Assembly: GCA_035274225.1 (NCBI GenBank)
Contig: DATEOK010000196.1
Span: 1-41,132, forward strand
Direction of reading: 5' to 3'
Source: Dongia_A sp035274225
Lineage (GTDB): Bacteria > Pseudomonadota > Alphaproteobacteria > Dongiales > Dongiaceae
Length of the DNA: 41,132 nt
Positions within the stretch are counted from its first letter, which is position 1. Every line of letters starts with the position of its first letter. Below the pieces are notes generated by a model. The model saw only the letters and a program-made list of their open reading frames with translations, made no database searches and was not told the origin of the DNA. A program made the position numbers and the translations under genes. Positions 33,477 to 41,132 of this stretch are shown here, piece by piece.

Positions 33477-33721
33477 CGTTCCCCTCCATGCCCTCGAGCC
33501 AGATTGGCAAGCCTGGTTGTGTCAAGACTCTATGACCAATCTGTGAAGAAAAGCCGGCGACTTTGCGTTGCGCGGCGGGCACCGATCGGTCTCGCCGTGG
33601 AACGGAACGAACGGCCCTCAGGCACGGCAAATCCGCAATTTATCTAAAATTCGAATGAACCCAATCTTAAGCCCCATGAGTCGAAAGTTGACCCAAGGGC
33701 CACCTTGGGGAAGTTCCGAAC

Positions 33722-34474
33722 ATGCCGATCCTCGGCGGTGTCATCGTCCTGTTGCAGCTGACGGTCTTGTTCCACGCCATCAAGACCGGGCGGCCGTACT
33801 GGTGGATCTTCGTCATCATGGGCTTCCCGATCATGGGATGCGTCATCTATTTCATCATCGAAGTGCTGCCCGGCAGCCGCTCCGAGCGGGGCCTGAAGAA
33901 GATCGGCAACGACATCGTCAAGGCGATGAATCCCGACCGCGACATGAAGCGCAAGGCCGAGGAGCTGGCGATCTGCGGCAGCGTCGAAAATAAGCTGAAG
34001 ATGGCCGACGAGCTGGTCGAGCGCGGCATGTTCGACGAGGCGATCGAGCTCTACAAGGGCGTGCGCGAGGGCCAGTATTATTTCGCGTCCGACCTGCTGT
34101 ACGGCTTCGCCCGCGCCCGCTTCTTCAACGGCGAGTATCTCGAGGCGCGCAAGCTGCTGGGCGAATTGCAGGAGCATGCGCCGCGCTACTATCCGCAGGA
34201 GGTCGCGCTGATGAAGGCGCGTGCCGCCTCGAAGTTCGGCGACCGTGCCACCGCGCGCGGCGAGATCGAAACGCTGCTGGACAATTTCGTCGGACTCGAA
34301 GCGCGCTATCGCTATGCCGAAATCCTGTTCGAGGACGGCCAGGCCGCCCGCGCCAGAGCCGAGCTGGAGCGCGTGATCGACCACGCCAAGCGGTTCAAGG
34401 TGAGCGCGGAAGAGAAGACCTGGGCCAAGCTAGCGCGCCAGGGCCTCGTCTCGATGGCGGCCGCGGCCGCCTGA
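33722..34474 (+). CDS. Membrane-anchored TPR-like protein
   Basis: 250 aa. Two hydrophobic N-terminal segments (ILGGVIVLLQLTVLFHAI; WWIFVIMGFPIMGCVIYFI) resemble the PLDc_N membrane module. A cytoplasmic part of TPR-like helical pairs follows: KMADELVERGMFDEAIELY, YGFARARFFNGEYLEARKLL, and others to the end. Likely a scaffold for protein interactions at the inner membrane; the partner is unknown. ATG 33722 follows GGGGAAGTTCCGAAC. A small CCAAGGGCCACCTTGG hairpin stands just before this site (33693-33708). The 245-bp leader holds nothing else I can name. Confidence 0.82.
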   Translation: MPILGGVIVLLQLTVLFHAIKTGRPYWWIFVIMGFPIMGCVIYFIIEVLPGSRSERGLKKIGNDIVKAMNPDRDMKRKAEELAICGSVENKLKMADELVERGMFDEAIELYKGVREGQYYFASDLLYGFARARFFNGEYLEARKLLGELQEHAPRYYPQEVALMKARAASKFGDRATARGEIETLLDNFVGLEARYRYAEILFEDGQAARARAELERVIDHAKRFKVSAEEKTWAKLARQGLVSMAAAAA

Positions 34475-34483
34475 GGCACCATA

Positions 34484-35365
34484 TCAGCGCGTCCGCGGAT
34501 CGCTGATCTTGTCCGAGAAGTAGCCCTCGAGCTTCATCCACAGATCCTTCCATGTCGTCCAGGCGTTGGTAGCCACCCACCAGTCGCCGTGGAACGGCCG
34601 CTCTGACGGCGTATTGACGCCCGTCCGCACCACCTTGCGGAAATGCGGGTCGCGCTCCGACAGGCGGATGACCGGGATATACGGCCCCGTATACTGGTCG
34701 ACATAATCCTGCCAGGTCGCGCCCTTCGGCAGGCGCTTGTGCGCCATCAACCCTGACAGCATTTCGTCTTTCTTGAGCTCGCCCAGGACCGGGATGTTCT
34801 TCTGACGCATGAAGCGCAGACCCTTGATCTTCGCGGCTGGCGGGATCGCCGTGATGTTCCACGCCAGCACCTCGCAGATCGGGCTCTTGCCGCGGAAGCG
34901 CGCGAAATAGGCGACCACGCGCAAAAGCGCCCAGCGGCCCTTGGGCAGCGGGTGGGCCAGCACCTCGCCGATCGCGAAGTCGCATTGCTCGATATAGGGC
35001 GGCTTGCGCTTGGCGGCATCCGGCGTTGCAGCGCCGAGCTTCGCGCCCAGCGCATCCAGCATCTTGCGGTGCTTGTTCCGGGAAGCCTCGTCGTCGAACC
35101 GCGCGGGAAGCTCCGGGCTCTTGATGATGCGCAGCGCGGCCTGCTGCAACGCCCTAGGCAGCATCCGGTCCTTGCACAGCAGGTCGGCCAGCGCCAGCCG
35201 CGCAAGCTTGCCGTCTTTGCTGCCGGGCGATGGGGCACCGACGGTCTCCAGGACGATGTCGGCGCGCTCGCTGCCGGAGAAGCCCAGCTTCTTGCAGTCG
35301 CGATAGACCGCGCGGACATCTGCCGCGATGTCGCTCTGATAGAGCCCTGTGCCCCACGTCCCCAT
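34484..35365 (-). CDS. DUF4259-like hypothetical protein
   Basis: 293 aa soluble protein. The start MGTWGTGLYQSDIAADVRAVY is the pattern of DUF4259-type proteins (MGxWGxGxxxxDxAxD), followed by a helical region (KLARLALADLLCKDRMLPRALQ) of the kind seen in those proteins. The C-terminal ~150 residues are mixed and unfamiliar. No signal peptide or membrane helix. ATG 35365 lacks a strong ribosome-binding site. It is convergent with the TPR gene, with only 9 bp between stops. Function unknown. Confidence 0.78.
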   Translation of the reverse strand: MGTWGTGLYQSDIAADVRAVYRDCKKLGFSGSERADIVLETVGAPSPGSKDGKLARLALADLLCKDRMLPRALQQAALRIIKSPELPARFDDEASRNKHRKMLDALGAKLGAATPDAAKRKPPYIEQCDFAIGEVLAHPLPKGRWALLRVVAYFARFRGKSPICEVLAWNITAIPPAAKIKGLRFMRQKNIPVLGELKKDEMLSGLMAHKRLPKGATWQDYVDQYTGPYIPVIRLSERDPHFRKVVRTGVNTPSERPFHGDWWVATNAWTTWKDLWMKLEGYFSDKISDPRTR

Positions 35366-35508
35366 TCGGCGCCCGCGGCTGGTTCAGTCGCCCGAAAACG
35401 TTATAGACCGGGTGTGACCGCTGCCACAGGAATCTCACCGAAGCGTGATCCAAACCGACAGCGCCCGGCGTATAGTTGTACGTGCTGCGCCAATCCTGGG
35501 AGAGCCTG

Positions 35509-35859
35509 ATGAGATCGAAGTTCCTGCTGGCATTCGCGTTCCTGTTGGCAACCGCCAGCGCGGCGTTGGCCGCCGCCACCGGCGACCAGATCCGCGGCGC
35601 GATCGCCGACAGCACCGTGCAAGGCAACATGGATGCGAGCGGTCCCTACGCCGAATATTACGCGCCGGACGGCACCATCAAGGGCAAGGACTACACCGGC
35701 CAGTGGAGCGTCGAGGGCGACGCGATGTGCTTCGCCTATCAGGGCACGCCCAAGGAATGCTGGAGCGTCGAGCTCAACGGCAACCAGGTGCGTTGGATCA
35801 AGGACGGCGCCAGCCAGGGCACCGGCACCATCGTCAAGGGCAACGCCAACGGGTTCTGA
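35509..35859 (+). CDS. Small secreted protein, unrecognised
   Basis: 116 aa. N-terminal signal peptide MRSKFLLAFAFLLATASAALA is followed by a ~95-residue domain (GDQIRGAIADSTVQG, YYAPDGTIKGKDYTGQWSVEG, MCFAYQGTPKECWSVEL). It has two Cys that could form a disulfide in the periplasm. The layout recalls small periplasmic proteins of the DUF995 kind, but I cannot assign it firmly. ATG 35509 was chosen over an upstream TTG at 35476 because GGGAGAG precedes it and the signal peptide starts there. Confidence 0.8.
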   Translation: MRSKFLLAFAFLLATASAALAAATGDQIRGAIADSTVQGNMDASGPYAEYYAPDGTIKGKDYTGQWSVEGDAMCFAYQGTPKECWSVELNGNQVRWIKDGASQGTGTIVKGNANGF

Positions 35860-35871
35860 CGCGGCTCCGCC

Positions 35872-37338
35872 CTACTCCGTCACCGTGAATTTCACGATCG
35901 CCAGCTCGACATAGGCGTCATCGCGCATCAGGCGCGCTTCGTATTCGCCGGGCGGCAGCACATCGCCGAAATCCTCGGTCTTGAAGGTCACCGAACCGGC
36001 GACGGTGGCGTTGGTGTAGAGGTAGCCGAGGTAGTTGTAGAGGTCCGGGTCGGTCGCGCTGTAGATCGCGATCCAGTCGAACTTGTTGCCCGGTGCATTG
36101 CTCCACGACACATAGATCGGACCGCCCGATTTCACGCTGTCTTTCGCCACCGCGACGCTTGGCTTGGCATCCGGGTCGGTGACCCAGAAGGGCACGCTCG
36201 CCAGCCGCTTGCCGCCGGCGTCGGTGACCGCCGCCATATAGGCCCCCGGTGCCAAGCGCGCGGTGCCGAACGGCGCCGCCAGATGGTCGGCCGGGTCGCA
36301 GGGAATCGCGGTGATCGGTGCCGCATCTTCCGCCGCGCCCGCCGGGAAGATCTGGAAATGACCGAGCTTCTCCTGCTTCTGCGTCGCCACGCGCACGATG
36401 AAGATCTCACCCGGCTTCACCAGGCGCGGCTCCACCGTGATCAGGTCCGGTGTCGGCGCCGGCTCGACCTCGAACGTGGTCACCAGCGCGCGATGGTCGG
36501 CCGGCCACGGATCGACGCCGGTCACGACATCCGGCCCGCCTGCTTCGCCGACGATATCGCTGGCCACCGCCTTGGCGCCGATCGAATAGATGTAGTCGAT
36601 GCGGTCATGCGTCTCCTGCGGCCGCACGAAGGGATGCGGATAGCCGGGCGTCCAGGTCAGGCCAGGCTTCGCCACCGGGTCGGCGTGCACGGCGCGATAG
36701 GAATCGACGAAGCCGCTGTCCGCCATCAACTTGCTCTCCGGCCACTCCACCGGATACTTCACCGCCGGCCGCGCCTTCACCATCGCCTCGGTCCAGTCGA
36801 GATGCGATGGCGAATTGAAGTCGCCGCCGACGATGACCGGGATGCCCCGCGCGGCGATCTTGGGCAGCGCCGCTGCATAGGGCTCCAGCATGTACATCCG
36901 GTTGTCCGTCTCGCCTTGCAGCACGTCCGCGAGCTTGCCGCCGTCGCGCACCAGTTCGGGCCCATAGGCATCCGACGGCAGATGCAGGTTGGAGATCGCC
37001 ACCACCTTGGAGCGCTGTACCTCGACGTAGGAGAAATTGACGTCGTCCTCGGTGCCCATATAGAGCGGATAGCGCGAGATGAGGTGGACGCGCTCATCGA
37101 CATAGTCCCAGCCGAGCATGTCGGCGATCCGGCGCGAGTTCCCTTCCGGCTCCTGCAGCGCCACCACGTCGGGATCGGCGGCGCGGATCGCGGCCACCAC
37201 CTGGTGCAGGCTGAGCTGCACGCCGCTGCGCCAGATGTTGAAGACCATGACCTTGAGCTTGACCGGCTCGGCCGCGGCCGAAGACAACGTCACTAACGTC
37301 GCCAGGATGGCCGCGCAGAGAACCCGCAGCAAACGCAT
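35872..37338 (-). CDS. Secreted endonuclease/exonuclease/phosphatase-fold protein with two C-terminal Ig-like modules
   Basis: 488 aa. Signal peptide at residues 1-23 (ends SSAAAEP). The EEP domain, about 27-290, has its catalytic residues in order: Asn34 (FNIWR), Glu63 (LQEPEGN), Asp173/Asn175 (GGDFNSP), Asp245/Asp248 (DRIDYI), Asp281/His282 (DHRAL). Two modules follow: 297-386 matches the first module of the lipoprotein at 31929, and 393-486 matches its WIGIYK repeats (DWIAIYSATD, YLGYLYT, LPPGEYEARL). Likely a periplasmic or exported phosphoesterase or nuclease; the substrate is unknown. ATG 37338 has GAGGGGGA upstream. Confidence 0.88.
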   Translation of the reverse strand: MRLLRVLCAAILATLVTLSSAAAEPVKLKVMVFNIWRSGVQLSLHQVVAAIRAADPDVVALQEPEGNSRRIADMLGWDYVDERVHLISRYPLYMGTEDDVNFSYVEVQRSKVVAISNLHLPSDAYGPELVRDGGKLADVLQGETDNRMYMLEPYAAALPKIAARGIPVIVGGDFNSPSHLDWTEAMVKARPAVKYPVEWPESKLMADSGFVDSYRAVHADPVAKPGLTWTPGYPHPFVRPQETHDRIDYIYSIGAKAVASDIVGEAGGPDVVTGVDPWPADHRALVTTFEVEPAPTPDLITVEPRLVKPGEIFIVRVATQKQEKLGHFQIFPAGAAEDAAPITAIPCDPADHLAAPFGTARLAPGAYMAAVTDAGGKRLASVPFWVTDPDAKPSVAVAKDSVKSGGPIYVSWSNAPGNKFDWIAIYSATDPDLYNYLGYLYTNATVAGSVTFKTEDFGDVLPPGEYEARLMRDDAYVELAIVKFTVTE

Positions 37339-37440
37339 GTCGTCCCCCTCGCCGAGATACGTTCGTTCGTTGCGATCAGCATGGCACACGCCGCCATGCG
37401 CGCTCAAGTGAATAATGAATGACCGTTCATTAAATGGAAA

Positions 37441-38148
37441 TCAGCCGGCCGGCGCTGGCTGCGCGCAAACCCGTGCGTCGAGCTTCAGGCGGCCGAGGCG
37501 CCGCAGCCAGTCGCCGCTGCGGGTGACCACATAGGCGAGATCGCGCAGCCCGGTCACCGCGTCAACGGAGGTGACCGCGACAACGTGGCAGTCCGCCATC
37601 TCCTGTCGGAGCACCTCCTCGACGTCCCGGCCGAAGTGGCGGTAGTGATTATGGAGCTTGGGATCCGGATATCCCCAATCGGTCGTGCGCTCGGCACGAT
37701 AGGGATCCGGAAAGGACAGGAACAGGAAGCCGTGCGCACTGAGGATGCGGCTCAGCTCGCGCAGCGCCGCGCGGTAATCCGGCACATGCTCCAGCACATG
37801 ATTGCAGACGATGACATCATAGCTGCGGTCGGGCCGGTCGATGTGCTGCAGGTCAAGGCTGTTCAACGTGCCGAAGACGCTGACTTCAAAACTATCGAAC
37901 CAGCGTCGATTGATGGTCGGATCCGGGCTGAACTGCAGGCAACGCAAGGTGCGCAGCCGTTTTGGACCGAGTTCGAGGAAGATCCGGCGGAAGGCACGAT
38001 GACGTTCGAGCGAATGGCAGCGCTTGCAACGCGGCGGCTTGCCCGTCGGGCTCAATCTTTGATTTGGGCCATGGCGGAACTTTTGCCCGCCGCAGATATT
38101 GCAGCGCGGCTTGGTGAAGCGCCTGATGATTCGTCGCAGCAGTCCCAT
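37441..38148 (-). CDS. Class I SAM methyltransferase with N-terminal zinc ribbon
   Basis: 235 aa. Basic N-terminus, then a zinc-ribbon-like set of cysteines (CNICGG … CKRCHSLERHR, residues about 16-50). The methyltransferase domain is of the type-11 kind (YDVIVCNHVLEHVPDYRAALREL, then ILSAHGFLFLSFPDP). Similar proteins are found with glycan and O-antigen genes, but none are nearby, so the substrate is unknown. ATG 38148 with GGAAGGGA upstream. Divergent from the manganese riboswitch gene, about 180 bp away. Confidence 0.85.
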   Translation of the reverse strand: MGLLRRIIRRFTKPRCNICGGQKFRHGPNQRLSPTGKPPRCKRCHSLERHRAFRRIFLELGPKRLRTLRCLQFSPDPTINRRWFDSFEVSVFGTLNSLDLQHIDRPDRSYDVIVCNHVLEHVPDYRAALRELSRILSAHGFLFLSFPDPYRAERTTDWGYPDPKLHNHYRHFGRDVEEVLRQEMADCHVVAVTSVDAVTGLRDLAYVVTRSGDWLRRLGRLKLDARVCAQPAPAG

Positions 38149-38326
38149 GGGTCCCTTCCGATGACTGCGGCATCTAGCCGATTCCCATGGCATGAGGCAA
38201 TGGACGAGCGAGACTGCGTCGCAGTCGCCGGACGGCATCGAGGCGAAAGGTCACAGGCCCCCCGCCATTCCGCCCTTGGGCCATTCCGCTCTTGGCAAGC
38301 GGCCCGATACCGGATAGACCAGCGCC

Positions 38327-38453
38327 GTCTCTGGGGAGTAGCCGCCCTCGTGTAAGAGGGGAATGCGTCAACAGACTTGGTGTCGGGCCTTCGGGCCACG
38401 GCCATGGCGCATTCGGATCGTGCTCAGGCACAGCTTGGCGAGACCTTTGACTT
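38327..38453 (+). ncRNA. yybP-ykoY manganese riboswitch
   Basis: The conserved landmarks occur in order: GGGGAGTAGCC (38333-38343), GCGTCAACAGACTTGG (38365-38380) and GGCGAGACCTTTGA (38437-38450). GTCTC (38327-38331) can pair with GAGAC (38440-38444) to close the junction. yybP-ykoY RNAs bind Mn2+ and turn on manganese exporters. The next gene is a UPF0016 exporter, 74 nt later, an established partner of this RNA class. I see no T-run terminator, so control may be at translation. Confidence 0.9.
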
Positions 38454-38526
38454 GCTTGCGTTCACCCGCGGGATCGGGCGCGCGAGAAAGTCGAAGGCCA
38501 TGCGCCCGGTCCCGCCAGATGGTCTC

Positions 38527-39105
38527 ATGGAAGCCCTGTTCGTTTCGACTGGTGTGGTGGCGCTCGCCGAGATCGGCGACAAGACCCAGCTGCTCGCCCT
38601 CATCCTCGCCGCGCGCTATCGCAAGCCGCTGCCGATCGCCCTCGGCATTCTCGTCGCCACGCTCGTCAATCACGGCCTCGCCGCCTGGCTTGGCACGCTC
38701 GCGGCCGGCTGGCTGGGCGCCGATGCCTTGCGCTGGATCCTCGGCCTCGGCTTCATCGTCATGGCCGGCTGGTGCCTCATTCCCGACAAGGCCGAGGACG
38801 GGCCGCAAGCGGCCGCCAGGGCCGGAGCCTTCCTCGCCACGTTGATCGCGTTCTTCCTGGTCGAGATCGGCGACAAGACCCAGATCGCGACGGTCGCGCT
38901 GGCCGCCCGCTTCCACGACATCGTGCTGGTCACCGCCGGCACCACGCTCGGCATGATGCTGGTGAATGTCCCGGCCGTGCTGTGCGGCGAGGGCATCGCG
39001 CGCCTGGTACCCTTGAAACCGATCCGCATCGCCGCTGCGGCCCTGTTCGCGATTCTGGGCGTCCTCACGCTGCTGCGCCTGGATTTCGGCCTGCTCGGGA
39101 CTTGA
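38527..39105 (+). CDS. UPF0016/GDT1-family manganese exporter
   Basis: 192 aa inner-membrane cation transporter with six hydrophobic segments in two inverted halves. Each half carries the E-x-G-D-K-T signature: ALAEIGDKTQLLAL and LVEIGDKTQIATVAL. Bacterial members (such as Vibrio MneA) export Mn2+. The upstream manganese riboswitch fits that role. ATG 38527 (MEALFVSTGVVALAEIGDK) matches the usual N-terminus; ATG 38500, nine codons upstream with GAAGG, is possible. Starts farther upstream would fall inside the riboswitch. Confidence 0.92.
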   Translation: MEALFVSTGVVALAEIGDKTQLLALILAARYRKPLPIALGILVATLVNHGLAAWLGTLAAGWLGADALRWILGLGFIVMAGWCLIPDKAEDGPQAAARAGAFLATLIAFFLVEIGDKTQIATVALAARFHDIVLVTAGTTLGMMLVNVPAVLCGEGIARLVPLKPIRIAAAALFAILGVLTLLRLDFGLLGT

Positions 39106-39401
39106 CGAGGCGCGCTGCTTCGCATCACTCTCGCCACCTTCATCGCTTGTGGGGCCAGACCTTGCCGACGCGTTGACCGATCTCAGTTGAGCTCGCTCCG
39201 GGCCGCCGATCCAGGAGGATCGCGCCGGCCCACGTCGTCCATTGGGCGCCCGCTGCGAGGCTGAGATCGGTGTTGCATCCCGGCTCGGCCTGCTTATCGC
39301 ATCTCACCTGACCGACGCATCCGCGATGCCTGCCGCAAGCCAACGCGGCCCTTTCTCCGCCCTGCTGCCGTGGCGCTCTTCCGCAAGGGAAGGCCGCCAT
39401 C

Positions 39402-40049
39402 TTGTACGAGGGTCTCTGCGTCACCTGGCGGGTGACGCCGCTGCAGCCGCCGTTGCTCCGGCGCCACTGCAGCCGCTGTTCGAAGCAAATGCCGTTCGCC
39501 TGCAGCATGAAGTTCCGCACCAACGCGCAGAAGAAGCGCATCGACGTGTGGCTGATCTATCGCTGCAGCGGCTGCGACGAGGTCTGGAACCTGCCGATCT
39601 TCGAGCGCGTCACTGTCGGCGACATGCCGCCCGGCGTGCTCGGAGCCATCGCCCGCGACGACCCAGCCGTCGCACTGCGTTCGGCGTTCGATAGGCGCTT
39701 GCTGGAGCGTCACGGCGGCCACGCGGAAGATTGTCCAGATGCGGTCGTCGCATGGCAGCTTGCGAGCGGCTAGCCAGGGACGGCGCGGACGGCTGAGATC
39801 ACGGTCCAACTGGCCGTGCCGTGGCGGGCGCGCCTCGATCGATTCCTGGCGGAACAACTCCATATCACGCGCACCAGCCTGGCGTGCCGCTACGCAGACG
39901 GACAACTGGCAATCTCTCCACCCGCCCGAAATGCGCTGCGTCGCTCGATCGTCGACGGACAACGCATCGACATCACGTTGGGGCAGGATGCCGTCGGGAT
40001 GCGGTTGCGCGCAACGATTCGGGATCGGATCGCCTTCGTGGCAGCATGA
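39402..40049 (+). pseudogene. DUF1062 protein interrupted by one in-frame TAG
   Basis: The front part (123 codons) shows the DUF1062 pattern: two cysteine pairs (CSRC, CSGC) and MKFRTNAQKKRIDVWLIYRC, WNLPIFERV. A TAG at 39771-39773 ends it. Past that stop the same frame stays open to 40049 and gives a convincing second half (RARLDRFLAEQLHITRTSL, LRRSIVDGQRIDITLG). Without the TAG the protein would be 215 aa, about the family length. TTG 39402 is the likely start, with AAGGGAAGG 8 nt upstream. Either a recent nonsense mutation, a sequencing error, or read-through. The 296 bp upstream of 39402 hold no other gene I can support. Confidence 0.8.
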
Positions 40050-40052
40050 GGT

Positions 40053-40433
40053 TCAGCCGATCCGCCATGGCGGTTGCTTGCGGTTTTGGCCGGCCCGATA
40101 GAGGCATATCAGGTTGCCGGCAGGATCGGTCAACCACGCTTCGCGCCATAACCAACGCTGATCGACCGGGTCGCTCTCGAAGCCAACGCCGTGTTTCTTT
40201 AACGCGGCAACGCGTTCATCGAGGTCGTCGCACTCGAAATACACATGAATACCCTCGCGATCCGGCAGGGACGGCGTGTCGCGCAACGCCAGCGAGAAAG
40301 TGGCATCGCCATCCGGACACTCGAAGCGGGCATAATGATCGGCCCGTACGATCAGCTTGAGGCCGAGCATTTCGTAGAACGCAATCGAAGCCGCCAGGTC
40401 ATGCGCCGGCGCGGTCACCTGATTCAAGTTCAT
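40053..40433 (-). CDS. Glyoxalase/bleomycin-resistance (VOC) fold protein
   Basis: 126 aa single-domain VOC protein. It has the beta-alpha-beta-beta-beta pattern with FYEMLGLKLIVRADHYARF in the first module and GIHVYFECDDLDERVAALKKHG then WLTDPAGNLICLY in the second. Candidate metal ligands are the His in GIHVYFE and a Glu near the start and end; the set is not complete enough to predict the reaction. ATG 40433 has GGGAG 8 nt upstream. It is convergent with the DUF1062 pseudogene, 3 bp apart. Confidence 0.87.
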   Translation of the reverse strand: MNLNQVTAPAHDLAASIAFYEMLGLKLIVRADHYARFECPDGDATFSLALRDTPSLPDREGIHVYFECDDLDERVAALKKHGVGFESDPVDQRWLWREAWLTDPAGNLICLYRAGQNRKQPPWRIG

Positions 40434-40487
40434 CGGCCATGCTCCCAAGACCCTCGACCACGGAGCATGACACCGCCGACACCGCGG

Positions 40488-41132
40488 TCAAGGCTGGCCC
40501 GCCGGCTCCAGGCGCAGGATGCGCCCATCATCCTCGTCGGTCACCAGGTAGAGGTAACCGTCGGGTCCCTGCACCACGTCGCGGATGCGATCGCCCATGC
40601 CCTCGAGCAGGCGCTCCTCCTTGACGACGCGGTTGCCGTCGACCTCCAGCCGCGCCAGCAGCTGGAACTTGAGCGCGCCGACGAACAGGCTGCCCTTCCA
40701 GGCCGGGAACTTGTCGCCGGTATAGAAGGTCATGCCGGACGGCGCGATCGACGGGTCCCAGTAGTAGACCGGCTGTTCCAGGCCCGGCTTGCTCGTGCCC
40801 TCGCCGATCTTCTCGCCGGAATATTCCCGGCCATAGGAGATGACCGGCCAGCCGTAGTTTTTGCCCGGCTGTGGCGTGTTGATTTCGTCGCCGCCGCGTG
40901 CGCCATGCTCGACGGTCCACAGCTGGCCGGTGTCGGAATGGAGCGTCGCGCCCTGCACGTTGCGATGCCCGAGCGAGTAGATGTCCGGCGAATAGTCCGC
41001 CTTGCCGACGAACGGATTGTCATCGGGGATCGAGCCATCACGGTTGATGCGCACCAGCTTGCCGACCTGCGATTTCATGTCCGGGATGTATTCGCGGGTG
41101 TTGCGGTCGCCCAGCGTGACGACCAGCGTCCC
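40488..41132 (-). CDS. PQQ-dependent aldose sugar dehydrogenase, C-terminal part (5' end outside window)
   Basis: The visible 214 residues are the C-terminal part of a soluble six-bladed beta-propeller glucose/sorbosone dehydrogenase (YliI/Asd type). Recognisable blocks are IYSLGHRNVQGATLH, EHGARGGDEINTPQPGKNYGWP, PSIAPSGMTFYTG and GRIRDV-type RIRDVVQGPDGYLYLVTD. The frame stays open to the window edge. These enzymes oxidise aldoses in the periplasm with PQQ. PQQ- and Ca-binding residues of the N-terminal blades cannot be checked here. Confidence 0.9.
   Translation of the reverse strand, partial: GTLVVTLGDRNTREYIPDMKSQVGKLVRINRDGSIPDDNPFVGKADYSPDIYSLGHRNVQGATLHSDTGQLWTVEHGARGGDEINTPQPGKNYGWPVISYGREYSGEKIGEGTSKPGLEQPVYYWDPSIAPSGMTFYTGDKFPAWKGSLFVGALKFQLLARLEVDGNRVVKEERLLEGMGDRIRDVVQGPDGYLYLVTDEDDGRILRLEPAGQP

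Noticed and set aside
38377..38500. Early in-frame start codons for the UPF0016 gene
   Set aside because: They fall inside or directly after the manganese riboswitch, and the extra N-terminus has no family similarity.
39140..39541. 133-aa minus-strand frame before the DUF1062 gene
   Set aside because: It overlaps the well-supported DUF1062 coding region and shows no recognisable motif or ribosome-binding site.

Overview
This 41 kb window is high-GC chromosomal DNA. It reads as an alphaproteobacterium, probably from or near the Hyphomicrobiales/Rhodospirillales. The lineage signals are an ethylmalonyl-CoA pathway, a SAM-II riboswitch in front of metZ, a Usg-family protein, a Coq7-type ubiquinone hydroxylase, a CIRCE-controlled groESL operon and several interspersed palindromes typical of that class. 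I see no phage, IS element, tRNA, rRNA or CRISPR. Genus-level placement is not possible from what I can read.

Layout. 1-3.7 kb: end of a peptide/nickel-type ABC importer operon (two permeases and a fused double ATPase). 3.8-5.1 kb: a DsbA-fold isomerase-like protein and an unrecognised protein, followed by palindromic repeats. 5.2-13.5 kb: central carbon block with methylsuccinyl-CoA dehydrogenase (mcd) and crotonyl-CoA carboxylase/reductase (ccr) on the minus strand, a SAM-II riboswitch plus terminator plus metZ, ethylmalonyl-CoA mutase (ecm), and bluB, which makes the lower ligand of the B12 cofactor that Ecm needs. 13.5-17.7 kb: a minus-strand row of a VWA-domain lipoprotein and three tandem retropepsin-like membrane proteins; only one of the three keeps the DTGA active site. 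17.8-19.5 kb: two tandem, translationally coupled Nudix/DUF4743 proteins. 19.5-24.6 kb: a TerC-like membrane protein, gluQ, an AlkA-type glycosylase, two near-duplicate proteins of unknown family, an esterase and an HNH endonuclease. 24.8-29.5 kb: a YczE-like membrane protein, an atypical KamA-family radical SAM protein, an AAC(6')-like acetyltransferase, a coq7-dsbB-yqaA operon and usg.

29.7-31.9 kb: groES-groEL with a heat-shock-like promoter, CIRCE and a strong terminator. 31.9-37.3 kb: a lipoprotein made of repeated WIGIYK modules and, 2.4 kb away, an endonuclease/exonuclease/phosphatase protein carrying the same two module types at its C-terminus. Between them lie a membrane-TPR protein, a DUF4259-like protein and a small secreted protein. 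37.4-41.1 kb: a zinc-ribbon methyltransferase, a manganese (yybP-ykoY) riboswitch with its UPF0016 exporter, a DUF1062 gene broken by one in-frame TAG, a glyoxalase-fold protein and the 3' part of a PQQ-type sugar dehydrogenase.

How parts work together. Ccr, Ecm and Mcd catalyse consecutive C4-C5 steps of acetyl-CoA assimilation, and BluB supports Ecm's cofactor. The ccr and ecm leaders share a 9-nt motif in the same orientation, which suggests one regulator. I did not find a clearly new multi-gene system. The best candidates for undescribed biology are the shared WIGIYK-module proteins, the retropepsin family with altered active sites, the KamA homologue lacking a known substrate-binding residue, and the tandem unknown genes at 21.8-23.2 kb.
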